Of a DNA stretch of 64,000 nucleotides, positions 27,173 through 36,158 are shown one piece after another. The notes beneath the pieces are model-generated. The model did not search any database. It had not been told where the DNA came from and saw nothing but the letters and a program-made list of their open reading frames with translations. The position numbers and the translations under genes were made by a program. Position 1 is the stretch's first letter, and every line of letters starts with the position of its first letter. Origin of the DNA: Aeromonas cavernicola (GTDB taxonomy: Bacteria; Pseudomonadota; Gammaproteobacteria; Enterobacterales; Aeromonadaceae); NCBI RefSeq assembly GCF_002795305.1, contig NZ_PGGC01000005.1, forward strand, positions 1 to 64,000, read 5' to 3'.

Positions 27173-28240
27173 TTAGCGGCCGTGATACTGGGCAGAGAGC
27201 TCGTGTACCGCGTTGACGAATACACCGGCGTGCTCCGGGTTCACATCCTGATGGATGCCGTGACCCAGGTTGAAGACGTGGCCATTGCCGTGGCCGAAAC
27301 CGGCCAGAATGGAGCCAACCTCTTCCCGGATGCGAGCGGGGGTGGCGTAGAGCATGGAAGGGTCCATGTTGCCCTGCAGCGCCACCTTGTCACCGACCCG
27401 GCGCTTGGCGTCGGCAATGTCGGTGGTCCAGTCCAACCCCAGCGCATCGCAACCGGTGGCGGCAATCTGCTCCAGCCACTGACCGCCGTTCTTGGTAAAC
27501 AGGGTGACCGGCACGCGGCGACCGTCGTGCTCGCGGATCAGGCCATCGACGATCTTGTGCATGTACTGCAGGGAGAAGTCGCGGTAGTCGCGCGGGGTGA
27601 GCACGCCGCCCCAGGTGTCGAACACCATGACCGCCTGCGCACCCGCTTTGATCTGGGCGTTGAGGTAGCTAATCACGCTGTCGGCCAGCTTGTCGAGTAG
27701 CAGATGCAGGGTCATGGGCTCTGCGTACATCATCTGCTTGATCTTGGTGAACGCCTTGGAGCTGCCACCTTCTACCATGTAGGTGGCCAGGGTCCAAGGG
27801 CTGCCGGAGAAGCCGATCAGCGGCACGTCGCCCTTCAGCTCGCGGCGGATGGTGCGCACCGCATTCATCACGTAGCCCAGTTCATCTTCCGGATCCGGAA
27901 TAGGCAGCGCCTGCACGTCGGCCATGGAGGTGATCGGGCGCTCGAAGCGCGGGCCTTCACCCTGCTCGAAATAGAGACCGAGCCCCATGGCATCGGGCAC
28001 GGTGAGGATGTCGGAGAAGAGGATGGCGGCATCGAGCGGGTAGCGGCGCAGCGGTTGTAGCGTCACTTCACAGGCCAGCTCGGCGTTGCGGCACAGGGAC
28101 ATAAAGTCTCCTGCTTGGGCGCGAGTTGCCTTGTATTCCGGCAGATAACGCCCTGCTTGGCGCATCATCCACACCGGGGTCATGTCTACGTCTTGGCGCA
28201 GCAAGGCGCGCAGATAGCGATCGTTCTTCAGCTCGTTCAT
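27173..28240 (-). CDS. hemE: Uroporphyrinogen decarboxylase HemE
   Basis: This 355-residue enzyme converts uroporphyrinogen III to coproporphyrinogen III in haem synthesis. Diagnostic segments: [64 protein letters not shown] and [10 protein letters not shown]. The start [14 protein letters not shown] (28240) follows E. coli; a second in-frame ATG 18 nt upstream is possible. The G+C of this gene (about 60% in the stretches I counted) looks higher than that of flanking genes such as slyD. Confidence 0.96.
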   Translation of the reverse strand: MNELKNDRYLRALLRQDVDMTPVWMMRQAGRYLPEYKATRAQAGDFMSLCRNAELACEVTLQPLRRYPLDAAILFSDILTVPDAMGLGLYFEQGEGPRFERPITSMADVQALPIPDPEDELGYVMNAVRTIRRELKGDVPLIGFSGSPWTLATYMVEGGSSKAFTKIKQMMYAEPMTLHLLLDKLADSVISYLNAQIKAGAQAVMVFDTWGGVLTPRDYRDFSLQYMHKIVDGLIREHDGRRVPVTLFTKNGGQWLEQIAATGCDALGLDWTTDIADAKRRVGDKVALQGNMDPSMLYATPARIREEVGSILAGFGHGNGHVFNLGHGIHQDVNPEHAGVFVNAVHELSAQYHGR

Positions 28241-28395
28241 CCCAGTTCTCACGTTCATCTCAGCTATAAAATGGCGGCCATCATACCACCTTGTCCATCA
28301 CAGTGGGGGAGGCCAACGCCGTGGTCACCGCGGTTTGTCTCGAAAGATGTGAAGGGGCGCAAATCTGCCACCGACTTTGCCTCACAGCCCATGGC

Positions 28396-29190
28396 TCACG
28401 GGTGATGCAGGCAGTGCTCAATCAGCCGCCGAGCGATAGTGCCGTGAGGGGGTAAGCGGGGCAGCAGATCTGCAGTGAAGAATGCGGCGGCGACCAGCTC
28501 TTGCTCCTGCACGTTAATTTCGCCGCTCTCGTAGTCAGCCACAAACCCCATCATCAGACTGTGGGGGAAGGGCCAAGGTTGGCTTGCCAGGTAGCGTATG
28601 TTGTTGACTCGGATCCCGCTCTCTTCAAACACTTCCCGCGCCACACACTGCTCTAGAGTTTCCCCAGCTTCGACAAAGCCTGCCAGCACGGTATACATGG
28701 GATCATCGGCTTGATAGTGACGATGATGGGCCGCCAGCAGGATGGCTGCGCCTCGGCGTACTGCCACTATGATGCAGGGAGAAATACGGGGATAAGCGGT
28801 ATGTCCCTGCTCACAGGTTTGGGCCCACTCATCTGACTTAGGGCTCATCGGTGCGCCACATTCGCCACAAAAGCGGTGAGTGCGGCGGAAGATGGCCAGT
28901 TGCCAAGCTCGGCCCGCGAGCTGAAAGCCGGTGGCATCTCCCGTCACCATCAATTGGCGCAGTGGCGCCATGTGTGCGGTCAAGGGCTCTTGGCTAATAC
29001 GGCCATCCGTGGTCAGGTCGAGTAGATAGCAGGGCACCCCGTCCCATTCGTCAAAGTGTTCAAATGTTGCGTGGTGCAAGCTGCTGGGCAACTGGTGGCG
29101 CGGTCCTTGTGGAATCTGGCCTTGCTCGTCGAGCAGTACCTGATGAGTGCCCCCTAGTACAAACCAGCGGGCTTGTTCAATTAATGACAT
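28396..29190 (-). CDS. nudC: NADH pyrophosphatase / RNA decapping hydrolase NudC
   Basis: This 264-residue NudC has a zinc-binding motif (FCGECGAPM ... C) and the Nudix box [23 protein letters not shown] with the REUXEEXGU core. It hydrolyses NADH and removes NAD caps from RNA. The start at 29190 is preferred over 29196, since the purine-rich tract is then well spaced; the difference is two codons. It is downstream of hemE's convergent neighbourhood. Confidence 0.93.
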   Translation of the reverse strand: MSLIEQARWFVLGGTHQVLLDEQGQIPQGPRHQLPSSLHHATFEHFDEWDGVPCYLLDLTTDGRISQEPLTAHMAPLRQLMVTGDATGFQLAGRAWQLAIFRRTHRFCGECGAPMSPKSDEWAQTCEQGHTAYPRISPCIIVAVRRGAAILLAAHHRHYQADDPMYTVLAGFVEAGETLEQCVAREVFEESGIRVNNIRYLASQPWPFPHSLMMGFVADYESGEINVQEQELVAAAFFTADLLPRLPPHGTIARRLIEHCLHHP

Positions 29191-29351
29191 AAGCATCCAA
29201 GCTCTGTTCTTAAAAGTGCATCAGGTGTCGAGTTAACCCTGCATCGCTCAGCGTGTCAGGAGCAACGCGGCACCAATAACGTTATCACTGACCTAGGTCA
29301 CAGACTTAAGAGCCCATCCTATTAGGGCTGTTTCACTTGCCTTTTGGGCCT

Positions 29352-29404
29352 CGGGCAGTGCTCGAAATCCTCACGTACTGTATGTACGCTCCGGTTTCTG
29401 CTCA
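29352..29404. repeat. Intergenic repeat copy 2 with CGTAC palindrome
   Basis: The segment contains a CGTAC...GTACG palindrome centred on TGTAT, flanked by GAAA and TTTC complements. Its 29381-29400 part matches 9677-9696 at 18 of 20 positions. It abuts the stop codon of the gene at 29406, so it may act as a 3'-end stabilising or terminating structure. Confidence 0.5.
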
Positions 29405-29405
29405 C

Positions 29406-30308
29406 TTAAAAATAATGGTAGAGCGGCCAGCCAAGCAGGGGATGCTTGAGGCCAGCGCGCATCTCGATGTTGTCGAGCTTCTCCGGCGAGGCGTGCTCTT
29501 TTTGCAACTGCTGGTATTGGCGGACAAAACCTAAAGTGTGCAGTAGGTTGGCCACAAAACCTGGGCTCAACTCGTGGCGCAGGGCGACGGCCATGTCGGC
29601 GGGCAGCTCAGCCAGCATCAGGGCAAGCTGGGCGGCGAGATAGTCGGTGTCATACCAGCGCTCGTCGAGTGCTATCTCCCGCGCAAGTTGGCGTTTGAGA
29701 TCCTGCTTTACCTTGAGTGAGGCCGCGCCGCTGCCCTTGCCGCACAGGATGCGGTAGAGCAGTGCCTCGGCCAGCTTGTCCTCCATGGTGGGATGATCGC
29801 TCTCGCAGGCAAAGTAGTGCTGATCTATGAGCGCCATCAGGCGGCTCTTGTTGTGCTCAGCCAGCGCTTGCTCATACTCCTGCCACCCTTGCCACTCCTC
29901 GATATCAGGAGGGCTTGAGATCTTATCCAGCAGCCGTGCATCCACCTCACCATAGAGGCTATTGCCAGCCTGTTTGGGGCTGACGGTGATGAGCATCGAC
30001 CACCCTTTCTGAAAGGGCTTAATCGGGCCTTCTGGTGCTTGCAACAGTGCCAGCGCTTTGCTCGTATCGCGTTGCGATAGCTCTTGTAGGCCGAGGCTCA
30101 CTACGCCAATCACATCGTGGGCGGCTTGCTCTAAGAGGTGCATCTTATATTTGTTGTAATACTTGTCGGCGAACTTGAGGCTCATCAGCACCGCCTTGCC
30201 CTTGATGGCGGCCAGTTGCTGAGGGGTCAATAGTTCACGCTCCGTGCCAAAACGCAGCACCTGACTGAGAAAGGGGCCTTGGTTGGCCTCGCGGATGACT
30301 AGCTGCAT
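29406..30308 (-). CDS. Conserved protein of unknown function (300 aa), J-domain operon
   Basis: I do not recognise this protein. It is 300 residues, mostly alpha-helical and soluble, with no signal or membrane segment. It reads EANQGPFLSQVLRFGTEREL at the start and LDKISSPPDIEEWQGWQEYE in the middle. The start ATG has AGGAT 9 nt upstream. It is the last gene of a tight four-gene cluster (11, 12 and 23 nt gaps), behind a 256-aa protein, an acidic protein and a J-domain protein. The context suggests a partner of the J protein or its Hsp70, but this is inference. Confidence 0.6.
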   Translation of the reverse strand: MQLVIREANQGPFLSQVLRFGTERELLTPQQLAAIKGKAVLMSLKFADKYYNKYKMHLLEQAAHDVIGVVSLGLQELSQRDTSKALALLQAPEGPIKPFQKGWSMLITVSPKQAGNSLYGEVDARLLDKISSPPDIEEWQGWQEYEQALAEHNKSRLMALIDQHYFACESDHPTMEDKLAEALLYRILCGKGSGAASLKVKQDLKRQLAREIALDERWYDTDYLAAQLALMLAELPADMAVALRHELSPGFVANLLHTLGFVRQYQQLQKEHASPEKLDNIEMRAGLKHPLLGWPLYHYF

Positions 30309-30319
30309 CAGTGAGATCC

Positions 30320-31087
30320 TTAATCCAGAAAGCTAAACATGTCGTCGACGTCGCCGTATTCATCTTGTGCGATGTTGTTCTTCGCTTTTGCTTGCATCAC
30401 CAGCTCGGCGGCAAACTTGTTGATGATGCCGTCCCACGTCGTATTTTCGCTGCGCAGCAGAGCCTTGATGGCTTTTTCTACCGCAGGAGCCTGCTCACGG
30501 ATCAGCATCAAGAGGCTGCGCGGATCATCCAGCGCGTAGTCGTGTGTGCCCTCGCTCTGCTGGCGCTCGCTGTAGCGCAGCGACTCTTCGAGATCTTCTT
30601 CCTCCGCATGGAGCACGTCACGATATCCTTCATCCTCTTCATAGCGATCGCCGCGATAGAACTCGATAAAGGGGATGGCAAGATAAAAGAGGCCGGCGGG
30701 GTCTTCGGCGATGCACTCTAGGATCTCACGCTGCTTGGCTTCGCTCTCCTGAGTACGGATCAAGTAGTTGAGAAAGTCGAAGGTGTGTTGTTGCAGCTCG
30801 TCAGCGTTGTTTTTGATCGCCTCTTCCCAGTAGAGCGGTTGTTGGCAGACGATGTCGCGGATCCGCTCTGGGGTCATCAGCTCAGAGATGATGGACGGGA
30901 AGGAGATGTCGTGCTGGCCGTTGATCTGGGTCAGGGTCACGATATCAATGTGTTCAATCACTTCTGCTAGCTGCTCGTCAGACATGGTCTTGGCGATCAG
31001 CTCAAACTTTTGACTGGCCTGTTTTGGCTCGATGACGGCCAGCTCTTTGATCTCGATGGCGGTAATTTCTATCAGACTGTTGCTCAT
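30320..31087 (-). CDS. Conserved protein of unknown function, J-domain operon
   Basis: This 255-residue soluble helical protein is rich in Glu/Asp, with a particularly acidic middle (EEDEGYRDVLHAEEEDLEES). No domain is recognised. The start ATG at 31087 follows GGGGCAAAGC; the in-frame TTG four codons earlier is less likely. It sits 11 nt upstream of the 300-aa gene and 12 nt downstream of the acidic-tail gene. Confidence 0.6.
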   Translation of the reverse strand: MSNSLIEITAIEIKELAVIEPKQASQKFELIAKTMSDEQLAEVIEHIDIVTLTQINGQHDISFPSIISELMTPERIRDIVCQQPLYWEEAIKNNADELQQHTFDFLNYLIRTQESEAKQREILECIAEDPAGLFYLAIPFIEFYRGDRYEEDEGYRDVLHAEEEDLEESLRYSERQQSEGTHDYALDDPRSLLMLIREQAPAVEKAIKALLRSENTTWDGIINKFAAELVMQAKAKNNIAQDEYGDVDDMFSFLD

Positions 31088-31099
31088 GCTTTGCCCCAA

Positions 31100-31660
31100 T
31101 TAGAAACGGACTTCGTCGTACATATCGTGATCGCCTTGGTCGTCACCGTCACCGTCACCGTCGCGGTCGTTGCCACCGTGGTAGTCGGCGTCAGCATCTT
31201 CCCCGTCGTCATCCTCGTCGTCGCGCAATTCATTATCGGCACGGTGGTTGCCGCGCAGTAGTGGATTCTCTTTGGGATGACAGAGCAAAAACAGCACGGC
31301 GCACGCTTCCATTAACTGATCTTCGCTCTGGGCCCGCACCGCTTTGACCAGCGGCAGGGCAGCGTTGCTAAACGCGACCGTTACCTTGAACTCGTCCCAG
31401 CTAGGTTGCTCGCCGCTAGCAAGCCAGGTATGCCACTGCCCCTTGGCCTTGGGCGGGAACTGCACTCGGCCGTAGAGGGCGAGTGGCAGGTACTCAGGCA
31501 TAAACTCCAACATGCTCATGTCGGCCAGCAGCATGGCTTTCATCTGGTTGGTGAACTGCTCTAGCCCTTTCGGATCATCTTGATCGCGGTAGGATTCGAT
31601 ATTCTCGCTGGCATCGCTTTGCAGCGCCTGGATCCGCGCTTGGTCCCATCTCTTTTGCAT
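31100..31660 (-). CDS. Protein with acidic Asp/Gly-rich tail, J-domain operon
   Basis: This 186-residue protein has an N-terminal helical region that starts [20 protein letters not shown] and continues with [20 protein letters not shown]. Its C-terminal 40 residues are a low-complexity acidic tail (DDEDDDGED, then [15 protein letters not shown]). No domain recognised; the tail could bind cations or basic proteins. The start at 31660 has AAGAG upstream and leaves a 23-nt gap to the J gene. The longer frame to 31705 would overlap the J gene's end. Confidence 0.6.
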   Translation of the reverse strand: MQKRWDQARIQALQSDASENIESYRDQDDPKGLEQFTNQMKAMLLADMSMLEFMPEYLPLALYGRVQFPPKAKGQWHTWLASGEQPSWDEFKVTVAFSNAALPLVKAVRAQSEDQLMEACAVLFLLCHPKENPLLRGNHRADNELRDDEDDDGEDADADYHGGNDRDGDGDGDDQGDHDMYDEVRF

Positions 31661-31683
31661 AGTTACTCTTTCTGGCTGCTGTG

Positions 31684-31968
31684 TCAGGGGTAGAACTGAT
31701 CCCACATCTCCTGCATGGCAGAGGTGGGGTCAGTCACGATGACGTTGTTGAAATCTTTGATAAAGGCGGCCCGCTGTTTCGGATCGGACAGCACTTCATA
31801 CGCTTGCTTTACCTGATGCAGCTTGATGGCTGCCAGTGCTTTTTCTTCGTCGCTGACGCCGAGCAGCTTGTCCGGATGGTACTGATTCGACAGCCGACGA
31901 TAGGCCTTTTTAATGTCGTTTTCGCTGGCGTTGGACTTGACGCCCAGTACCCGAAAGTAGTTGTTCAT
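31684..31968 (-). CDS. Small J-domain (DnaJ-like) protein
   Basis: This 94-residue protein is little more than a J domain: [20 protein letters not shown], the HPD motif in [10 protein letters not shown], and [21 protein letters not shown]. The HPD motif stimulates Hsp70 (DnaK) ATPase. The G/F and zinc-finger regions of DnaJ are absent. As first gene of the four-gene cluster it probably provides the Hsp70-recruiting component for the others. Confidence 0.85.
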   Translation of the reverse strand: MNNYFRVLGVKSNASENDIKKAYRRLSNQYHPDKLLGVSDEEKALAAIKLHQVKQAYEVLSDPKQRAAFIKDFNNVIVTDPTSAMQEMWDQFYP

Positions 31969-32064
31969 GATAGGTCCTGCATCACTGGTATCATCCGTCG
32001 CACCACATTGGAAACGTCATGGTTTCGCTTGGTAAGCCGGATACGGCAAAAACAGGTGACTTTA

Positions 32065-32142
32065 ATGGAAATTGTCCTGATCCGCCATGTTCGCCACATG
32101 CCGCTTGCTAGATCACGGCCCACAAGGAGGGTTGGCGGCTGA
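32065..32142 (+). pseudogene. 5' remnant of a histidine phosphatase gene
   Basis: From an ATG with AGGTGA upstream the frame reads MEIVLIRHVRHMP and stops after 25 codons. MEIVLIRH is the typical start of phosphoglycerate-mutase-like histidine phosphatases, whose catalytic motif is RHG. Downstream frames give DLSYSPPHRYR-type fragments but no continuous domain. It is best read as the decayed beginning of such a gene. Confidence 0.45.
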
Positions 32143-32223
32143 TTTATCGTATTCACCCCCACACCGCTACAGGCACGACCACACCGTCACTGGTGCGAGT
32201 AGGTATCTGGCCTAATGAGGTCG

Positions 32224-32958
32224 CTAGCTTAACTTTGCCAGCTCGTCCTTCACCAATTGCGCGAGCTCCTCGTAGGAAAGGGCCCCCGCGACCAACTGGT
32301 TACCAATCAGGGTCGCAGGCGTTCCTTGTACCCCCAGTAAGGTTGCCACACGCAAGCTGTTGCGCAGCTCCTCGGTTGCCTTACCCTCAACGTTAAGCGC
32401 CACATTGTCGGTGGCTGCAAGCGCTTTATTGATATCGGTTTCCGTCAATATCCCTTGCTTGCTCATCAGTTGGTCATGCAGCGCGAGAAAGCGAGCGGGA
32501 GCCTGTTGCCAGAGGGTCAGCGTGTATTGCGCCGCTTTGGCAGAGGTGGGCCCTTTGAAGGGTAACAATTTGATCACCAACCCCAGATCATTCGGGTGCT
32601 CCTTGAGCAATCGGTTTAATTGCGGATCAAATTGTTTGCAATATCCGCAGTTGTAGTCAGTAAACAGTACCAGTGTCAGTTTTGGATTTTTGGCACCAAA
32701 GCGTGGGCTGGTTGCGCTGCTAAAGAGTACATCTTTGTTGCCCTTAATCACGTTACCAAGCTGAGACGCTTGCGCATCACTATTTTGTTGCTCCCAAGCG
32801 TCGGCCGCTTCGTCGAGGATCTTCGGATTCGCAATCAGGGTTTCACGAATGAGCGCTTTGATCCGCGTCTCTTGCTCTGGGGTGAACGGGGCGGCAGAGA
32901 GCGACGGCGTTAACGCGGCAGTCATCAGGGTTGCGGCAATCAGAGCGCGTAGGTTCAT
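32224..32958 (-). CDS. DsbA-family thiol:disulfide oxidoreductase
   Basis: This 244-residue periplasmic protein starts with a signal peptide (MNLRALIAATLMTAALTPSL). It has the thioredoxin-fold active site CGYC near residue 105 (FTDYNCGYCKQFDPQL) and the cis-Pro region VQGTPATLIGNQLVAGALSY. The Com1/DsbA-like N-terminal helical extension is present. The start at 32958 has AGAGGAT upstream. The redox direction and substrates are unknown. Confidence 0.88.
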   Translation of the reverse strand: MNLRALIAATLMTAALTPSLSAAPFTPEQETRIKALIRETLIANPKILDEAADAWEQQNSDAQASQLGNVIKGNKDVLFSSATSPRFGAKNPKLTLVLFTDYNCGYCKQFDPQLNRLLKEHPNDLGLVIKLLPFKGPTSAKAAQYTLTLWQQAPARFLALHDQLMSKQGILTETDINKALAATDNVALNVEGKATEELRNSLRVATLLGVQGTPATLIGNQLVAGALSYEELAQLVKDELAKLS

Positions 32959-33093
32959 CAGTATCCTCTTTCGACAGTAGGTTGAGTTGAGATTCATTAA
33001 GGGCTCCACGAAGCGAGCAATCGCATTTGGCTCACGCTTGTTCGCTAAAAGGGGGATCAGTATACTGCGGCGAGTCCAAATTAGAGGTGTTCG

Positions 33094-33831
33094 ATGCTCA
33101 AACTTGCCCGCGTTTTGCTGCTTGGTCTATTGCTTATTTTCTGGTTCTTGTTCGGCCTGCTGCTCTGTTTGGTGCGCCCGCGCCACCCTAACAACGTCTA
33201 TGTCTTTGCTCAGATGTACCATGCTGTTTGCCCACTCATTGGGGTTCGCGTCAAGATCACCCTGCCCGAGGAGGTGAAAAACGTCGGCCCAGCCGTGTAT
33301 GTCTGCAACCATCAAAGTAACTTTGATATTTTCACTGTCACCGGCGCAGTCCAACCCGGGGTGGTGGCGGTGGGTAAGAAGAGCCTGCTGTGGCTCCCTT
33401 TCTTTGGTCTGCTGTTCTGGCTCTCTGGCAATATTTTGATTGATCGCTCCAACCGTTCACGGGCCATTGGCACCATCGGGCAGGTGGTGGATCGGATTAA
33501 AGCCAAGGGCACCTCAATCTGGATGTTCCCAGAAGGGACTCGTTCACGTGGTCGTGGTTTATTGCCATTCAAGGCTGGCGCATTCCATACGGCGGTACAA
33601 GCGGGCGTGCCTGTGGTGCCGATCGTTTGCTCTAGCTACTTTGGTCAAATAGACCTTAATCGCTGGGATAATGGCGAGATTTTATTGGAGCTAATGGCTC
33701 CTTGCAGCAGTAAAGAGCATGGCGCCGCCGGTATTCGGGAGTTGTCTGATCTTTGCCGAGTAAGAATGGAGGCCAAGCTGGCCGAACTCGACAGCAAACT
33801 TGGCCTTGTCCCCTCCCAAACACAGAGCTAG
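33094..33831 (+). CDS. plsC: 1-acyl-sn-glycerol-3-phosphate acyltransferase
   Basis: This 245-residue membrane-associated enzyme has an N-terminal hydrophobic segment (LLLGLLLIFWFLFGLLLCL). The catalytic NHX4D motif is in NHQSNFDIF, and the phosphate-binding FPEGTRSRG follows, with VPVVPIVCS. It makes phosphatidic acid from lysophosphatidic acid. An in-frame start near 32987 is not supported. Confidence 0.92.
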   Translation: MLKLARVLLLGLLLIFWFLFGLLLCLVRPRHPNNVYVFAQMYHAVCPLIGVRVKITLPEEVKNVGPAVYVCNHQSNFDIFTVTGAVQPGVVAVGKKSLLWLPFFGLLFWLSGNILIDRSNRSRAIGTIGQVVDRIKAKGTSIWMFPEGTRSRGRGLLPFKAGAFHTAVQAGVPVVPIVCSSYFGQIDLNRWDNGEILLELMAPCSSKEHGAAGIRELSDLCRVRMEAKLAELDSKLGLVPSQTQS

Positions 33832-33911
33832 GGCCCACTTCTAAAGGTCTAGGTGCCGTGGTCAGCCTATTATGCGGTTCACACGGTGCCAGCTCTCTTG
33901 CCAAGTCAATC

Positions 33912-34305
33912 TGTAGTGGTCTAATCATCTCGGACACTATGTTAGGTGGTACAGTCGCCACCATAATGTGAGGTGTTCAATGACGAGATCTCGTCGCTCA
34001 TGTACTGCCCAATCAAACTCGCAGCCGCATCCCTAGTGCTCGACCAGGGGTATTCTGTTCCCGCAGCCAGCCGTTCACTGGATGTCGGTGAAACCGTGCT
34101 TCGCCGCTGGGTTCAGCCGCTTTCCGAATACTCTGGCCCCTCAATCAGCAAAGCGCTGACCCCGGAACAGCAGAAAACGGGATATCAGTTATTACCTGAT
34201 GGATTACTACAACTGGCGGTACCCACATCAACACAGTGACGGGATACCGCCAACAAAAGCCGAAAATCGACCTAACCAAGAGTTCGGATTTAGTTGACCA
34301 CTACA
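33912..34305 (+). mobile_element. IS3-family element, internally deleted
   Basis: The ends TGTAGTGGTC (33912-33921) and GACCACTACA (34296-34305) are 10-bp terminal inverted repeats. The interior starts like orfA of an IS3-family element (LAAASLVLDQGYSVPAASRSLDVGE). It then jumps, after KALTPEQQK near 34178, to the last codons of orfB in another frame (MDYYNWRYPHQHSDGIPP). About 0.85 kb of a typical 1.2-kb element is missing, so it is immobile unless helped in trans. No target duplication is visible (ATC versus ACG). Confidence 0.85.
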
Positions 34306-34382
34306 ACGTGAGCAAGTCACGCACGCCCCTAGCGCAAGGTAGCAACTGAACCGTGCTAAGAAGAGCGGTGTTTAAGGGCCGA

Positions 34383-34964
34383 TCACTCTTCCAAACTAAT
34401 ACCAATGTTGGAGACCCCATCTTGAGCGGCAAAGAGCTTAATCGCTAAGATCCGATCACTGTCGCGCTCATGTGCCACCCGCTTGAGCAACTCGACCTGA
34501 AATTCGAGCTCAGCTTCCATATATGGATGCTCATATAGCTCCTCCTCGTTCAGTTCTCGCTCTTCCAGTAACTCGATAAAACCAGCGACAGTACCAACTG
34601 AAGCGTGGCTTGCATCCATGGCCTCTTCGCCGACCCTGCAAATCACCGAGTTGTAAGCACACCCTAGCGCCACACAGGCATCCAATGCGGGATAGGCGCC
34701 GTAAGATTCGAATTTTCGTGGGTCTGGAATATGTGACTCGAACTCTTCGAGGATCGCCCCCAGATTAACCCGAGAACTCTTCACGGTGAGATAACCCCAC
34801 ATTTGATCTAATGCTTGGCGAAAGGCGTTCGCATTACCAAAGCCAGAGGCTTGGCTGAACAGGGCATAGTTAGGGTACATGCGCTCTGCCAGCGCCAAGG
34901 TGTAGACCGTCTGCTGCCAAGGCTGAAGCTCGGCTAGTCGCTTATAAAACTTGTCACCAAACAC
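34383..34964 (-). CDS. yjaG: DUF416 (YjaG) family protein
   Basis: This 193-residue protein aligns well with E. coli YjaG: LPWQ-like LQPWQQTVYTLALAERMYPNYALF, YPALDACVALGC and SNIGISLEE at the end. Function unknown. It starts with GTG at 34964, preceded by AGAGGAT; the 40-codon extension to 35084 has no homology. It is separated from its neighbours by the IS remnant. Confidence 0.88.
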   Translation of the reverse strand: MFGDKFYKRLAELQPWQQTVYTLALAERMYPNYALFSQASGFGNANAFRQALDQMWGYLTVKSSRVNLGAILEEFESHIPDPRKFESYGAYPALDACVALGCAYNSVICRVGEEAMDASHASVGTVAGFIELLEERELNEEELYEHPYMEAELEFQVELLKRVAHERDSDRILAIKLFAAQDGVSNIGISLEE

Positions 34965-35125
34965 TGGGGAGAATCCTCTGCAAAATGTGGGACGGATTGT
35001 AGCCCACGAGAGAACTGACGAAAATGAAAAAGCACCCTGGTCGGCTATGTTACGCAAACAACTCAGGTAACATGCAGCAACCACGCTAGCGAACTGCCTG
35101 ATATATCGCTGTAAGGAAGGATCTC

Positions 35126-36070
35126 ATGAGCCAACATACCCTGCTTTTACTTAGCCAAGACAACGACCACTATGAGCGTTTACTGCGAGCCGCAAGCCTC
35201 CCTCATCTGCACATTCTTCGTGCTGACAACCACGCCGCCGCCGCCCAACTCATCGGCCAAGCACATATTGTGATGGCCGAACCGGCCCGCGCCAAACCTT
35301 TGCTAGATCAGGCGCATAAGCTTTGTTGGCTACAAGCGACCTATGCTGGGGTTGATACCCTACTGGATATCGGCAGTCGCCGTGATTATCAACTCACTAA
35401 CGTGCGCGGTATCTTTGGTCCATTGATGAGTGAATACGTGTTTGGTCATCTGCTTAATCTGACTCGGCAAATCCCGTGCTATCGGCAGCAGCAAGCACAG
35501 CAGCAATGGCAATCACACCCCTACCAAGGACTGAAGGGCCAAACCCTGCTCCTGCTTGGCACCGGCAGCATTGGGCAACATCTTGCCCACACTGCCCAAC
35601 ACTTTGGGATGCGGGTGCTCGGGGTCAGCCACAGCGGCCATGAGAAAGCGGGGTTTGATCAGATCTATCAACTGGCTGCGCTTAACAGGGTACTCCCCCA
35701 AGCAGATGTGATTGTCAGCGTGTTACCGGCTACCCGCGACACTCACCATCTGTTCAATGCCGCTCGGTTCGTGCACTGTAAAGTCGGCGCTGTACTGATT
35801 AACGTCGGCCGTGGCAGCGCGGTACACACTGGCGATCTCATCGCGGCCTTAACATCTGGCAGGTTGGCACACGCCATACTAGATGTGTTCGAGCAAGAGC
35901 CGCTGCCTGCTGATAGCCCACTTTGGCACCTTCCTAATCTCACGATTACCCCTCATAACAGTGCTTATAGCTTTCCGGAAGAGGTCGCTCAGGTCTTTAT
36001 CCGCAACTATGTTCGCTTTATTGCTGGCCAACCGCTCGACGGCAACATCGACTTCGATCGGGGGTATTAA
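35126..36070 (+). CDS. D-2-hydroxyacid dehydrogenase
   Basis: This 314-residue NAD(P)-dependent enzyme has the Rossmann motif LLGTGSIGQHLA, the dinucleotide-site Arg in NVGRGSAV, the catalytic Glu in DVFEQEPLP and His in TPHNSAY. It belongs to the glyoxylate/hydroxypyruvate reductase-like group. The exact substrate cannot be assigned. It is a single gene ended by a hairpin. Confidence 0.87.
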   Translation: MSQHTLLLLSQDNDHYERLLRAASLPHLHILRADNHAAAAQLIGQAHIVMAEPARAKPLLDQAHKLCWLQATYAGVDTLLDIGSRRDYQLTNVRGIFGPLMSEYVFGHLLNLTRQIPCYRQQQAQQQWQSHPYQGLKGQTLLLLGTGSIGQHLAHTAQHFGMRVLGVSHSGHEKAGFDQIYQLAALNRVLPQADVIVSVLPATRDTHHLFNAARFVHCKVGAVLINVGRGSAVHTGDLIAALTSGRLAHAILDVFEQEPLPADSPLWHLPNLTITPHNSAYSFPEEVAQVFIRNYVRFIAGQPLDGNIDFDRGY

Positions 36071-36090
36071 CTCATTAACTTGAGCCGATA

Positions 36091-36124
36091 AAAAAGCCCC
36101 ACCTGATGGGTAGGGCTTGGTTTA
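36091..36124. terminator. Intrinsic terminator
   Basis: AAGCCC and GGGCTT form a stem with T-runs on either side (an A5 run before and GTTT after), between the dehydrogenase gene and convergent mepM. Confidence 0.75.
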
Positions 36125-36158
36125 TCTAGGTTAGTTAGCAATTGTGGCTAATTGGCTA

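Noticed and set aside
27152-27700. 182-codon forward ORF opposite hemE
   Set aside because: Shadow ORF created by high G+C and codon bias in hemE; no homology.
31010-31261. 83-codon forward ORF rich in Val/Thr
   Set aside because: Translation of the complement of the GAT/GGC-rich acidic tail; low-complexity artefact.
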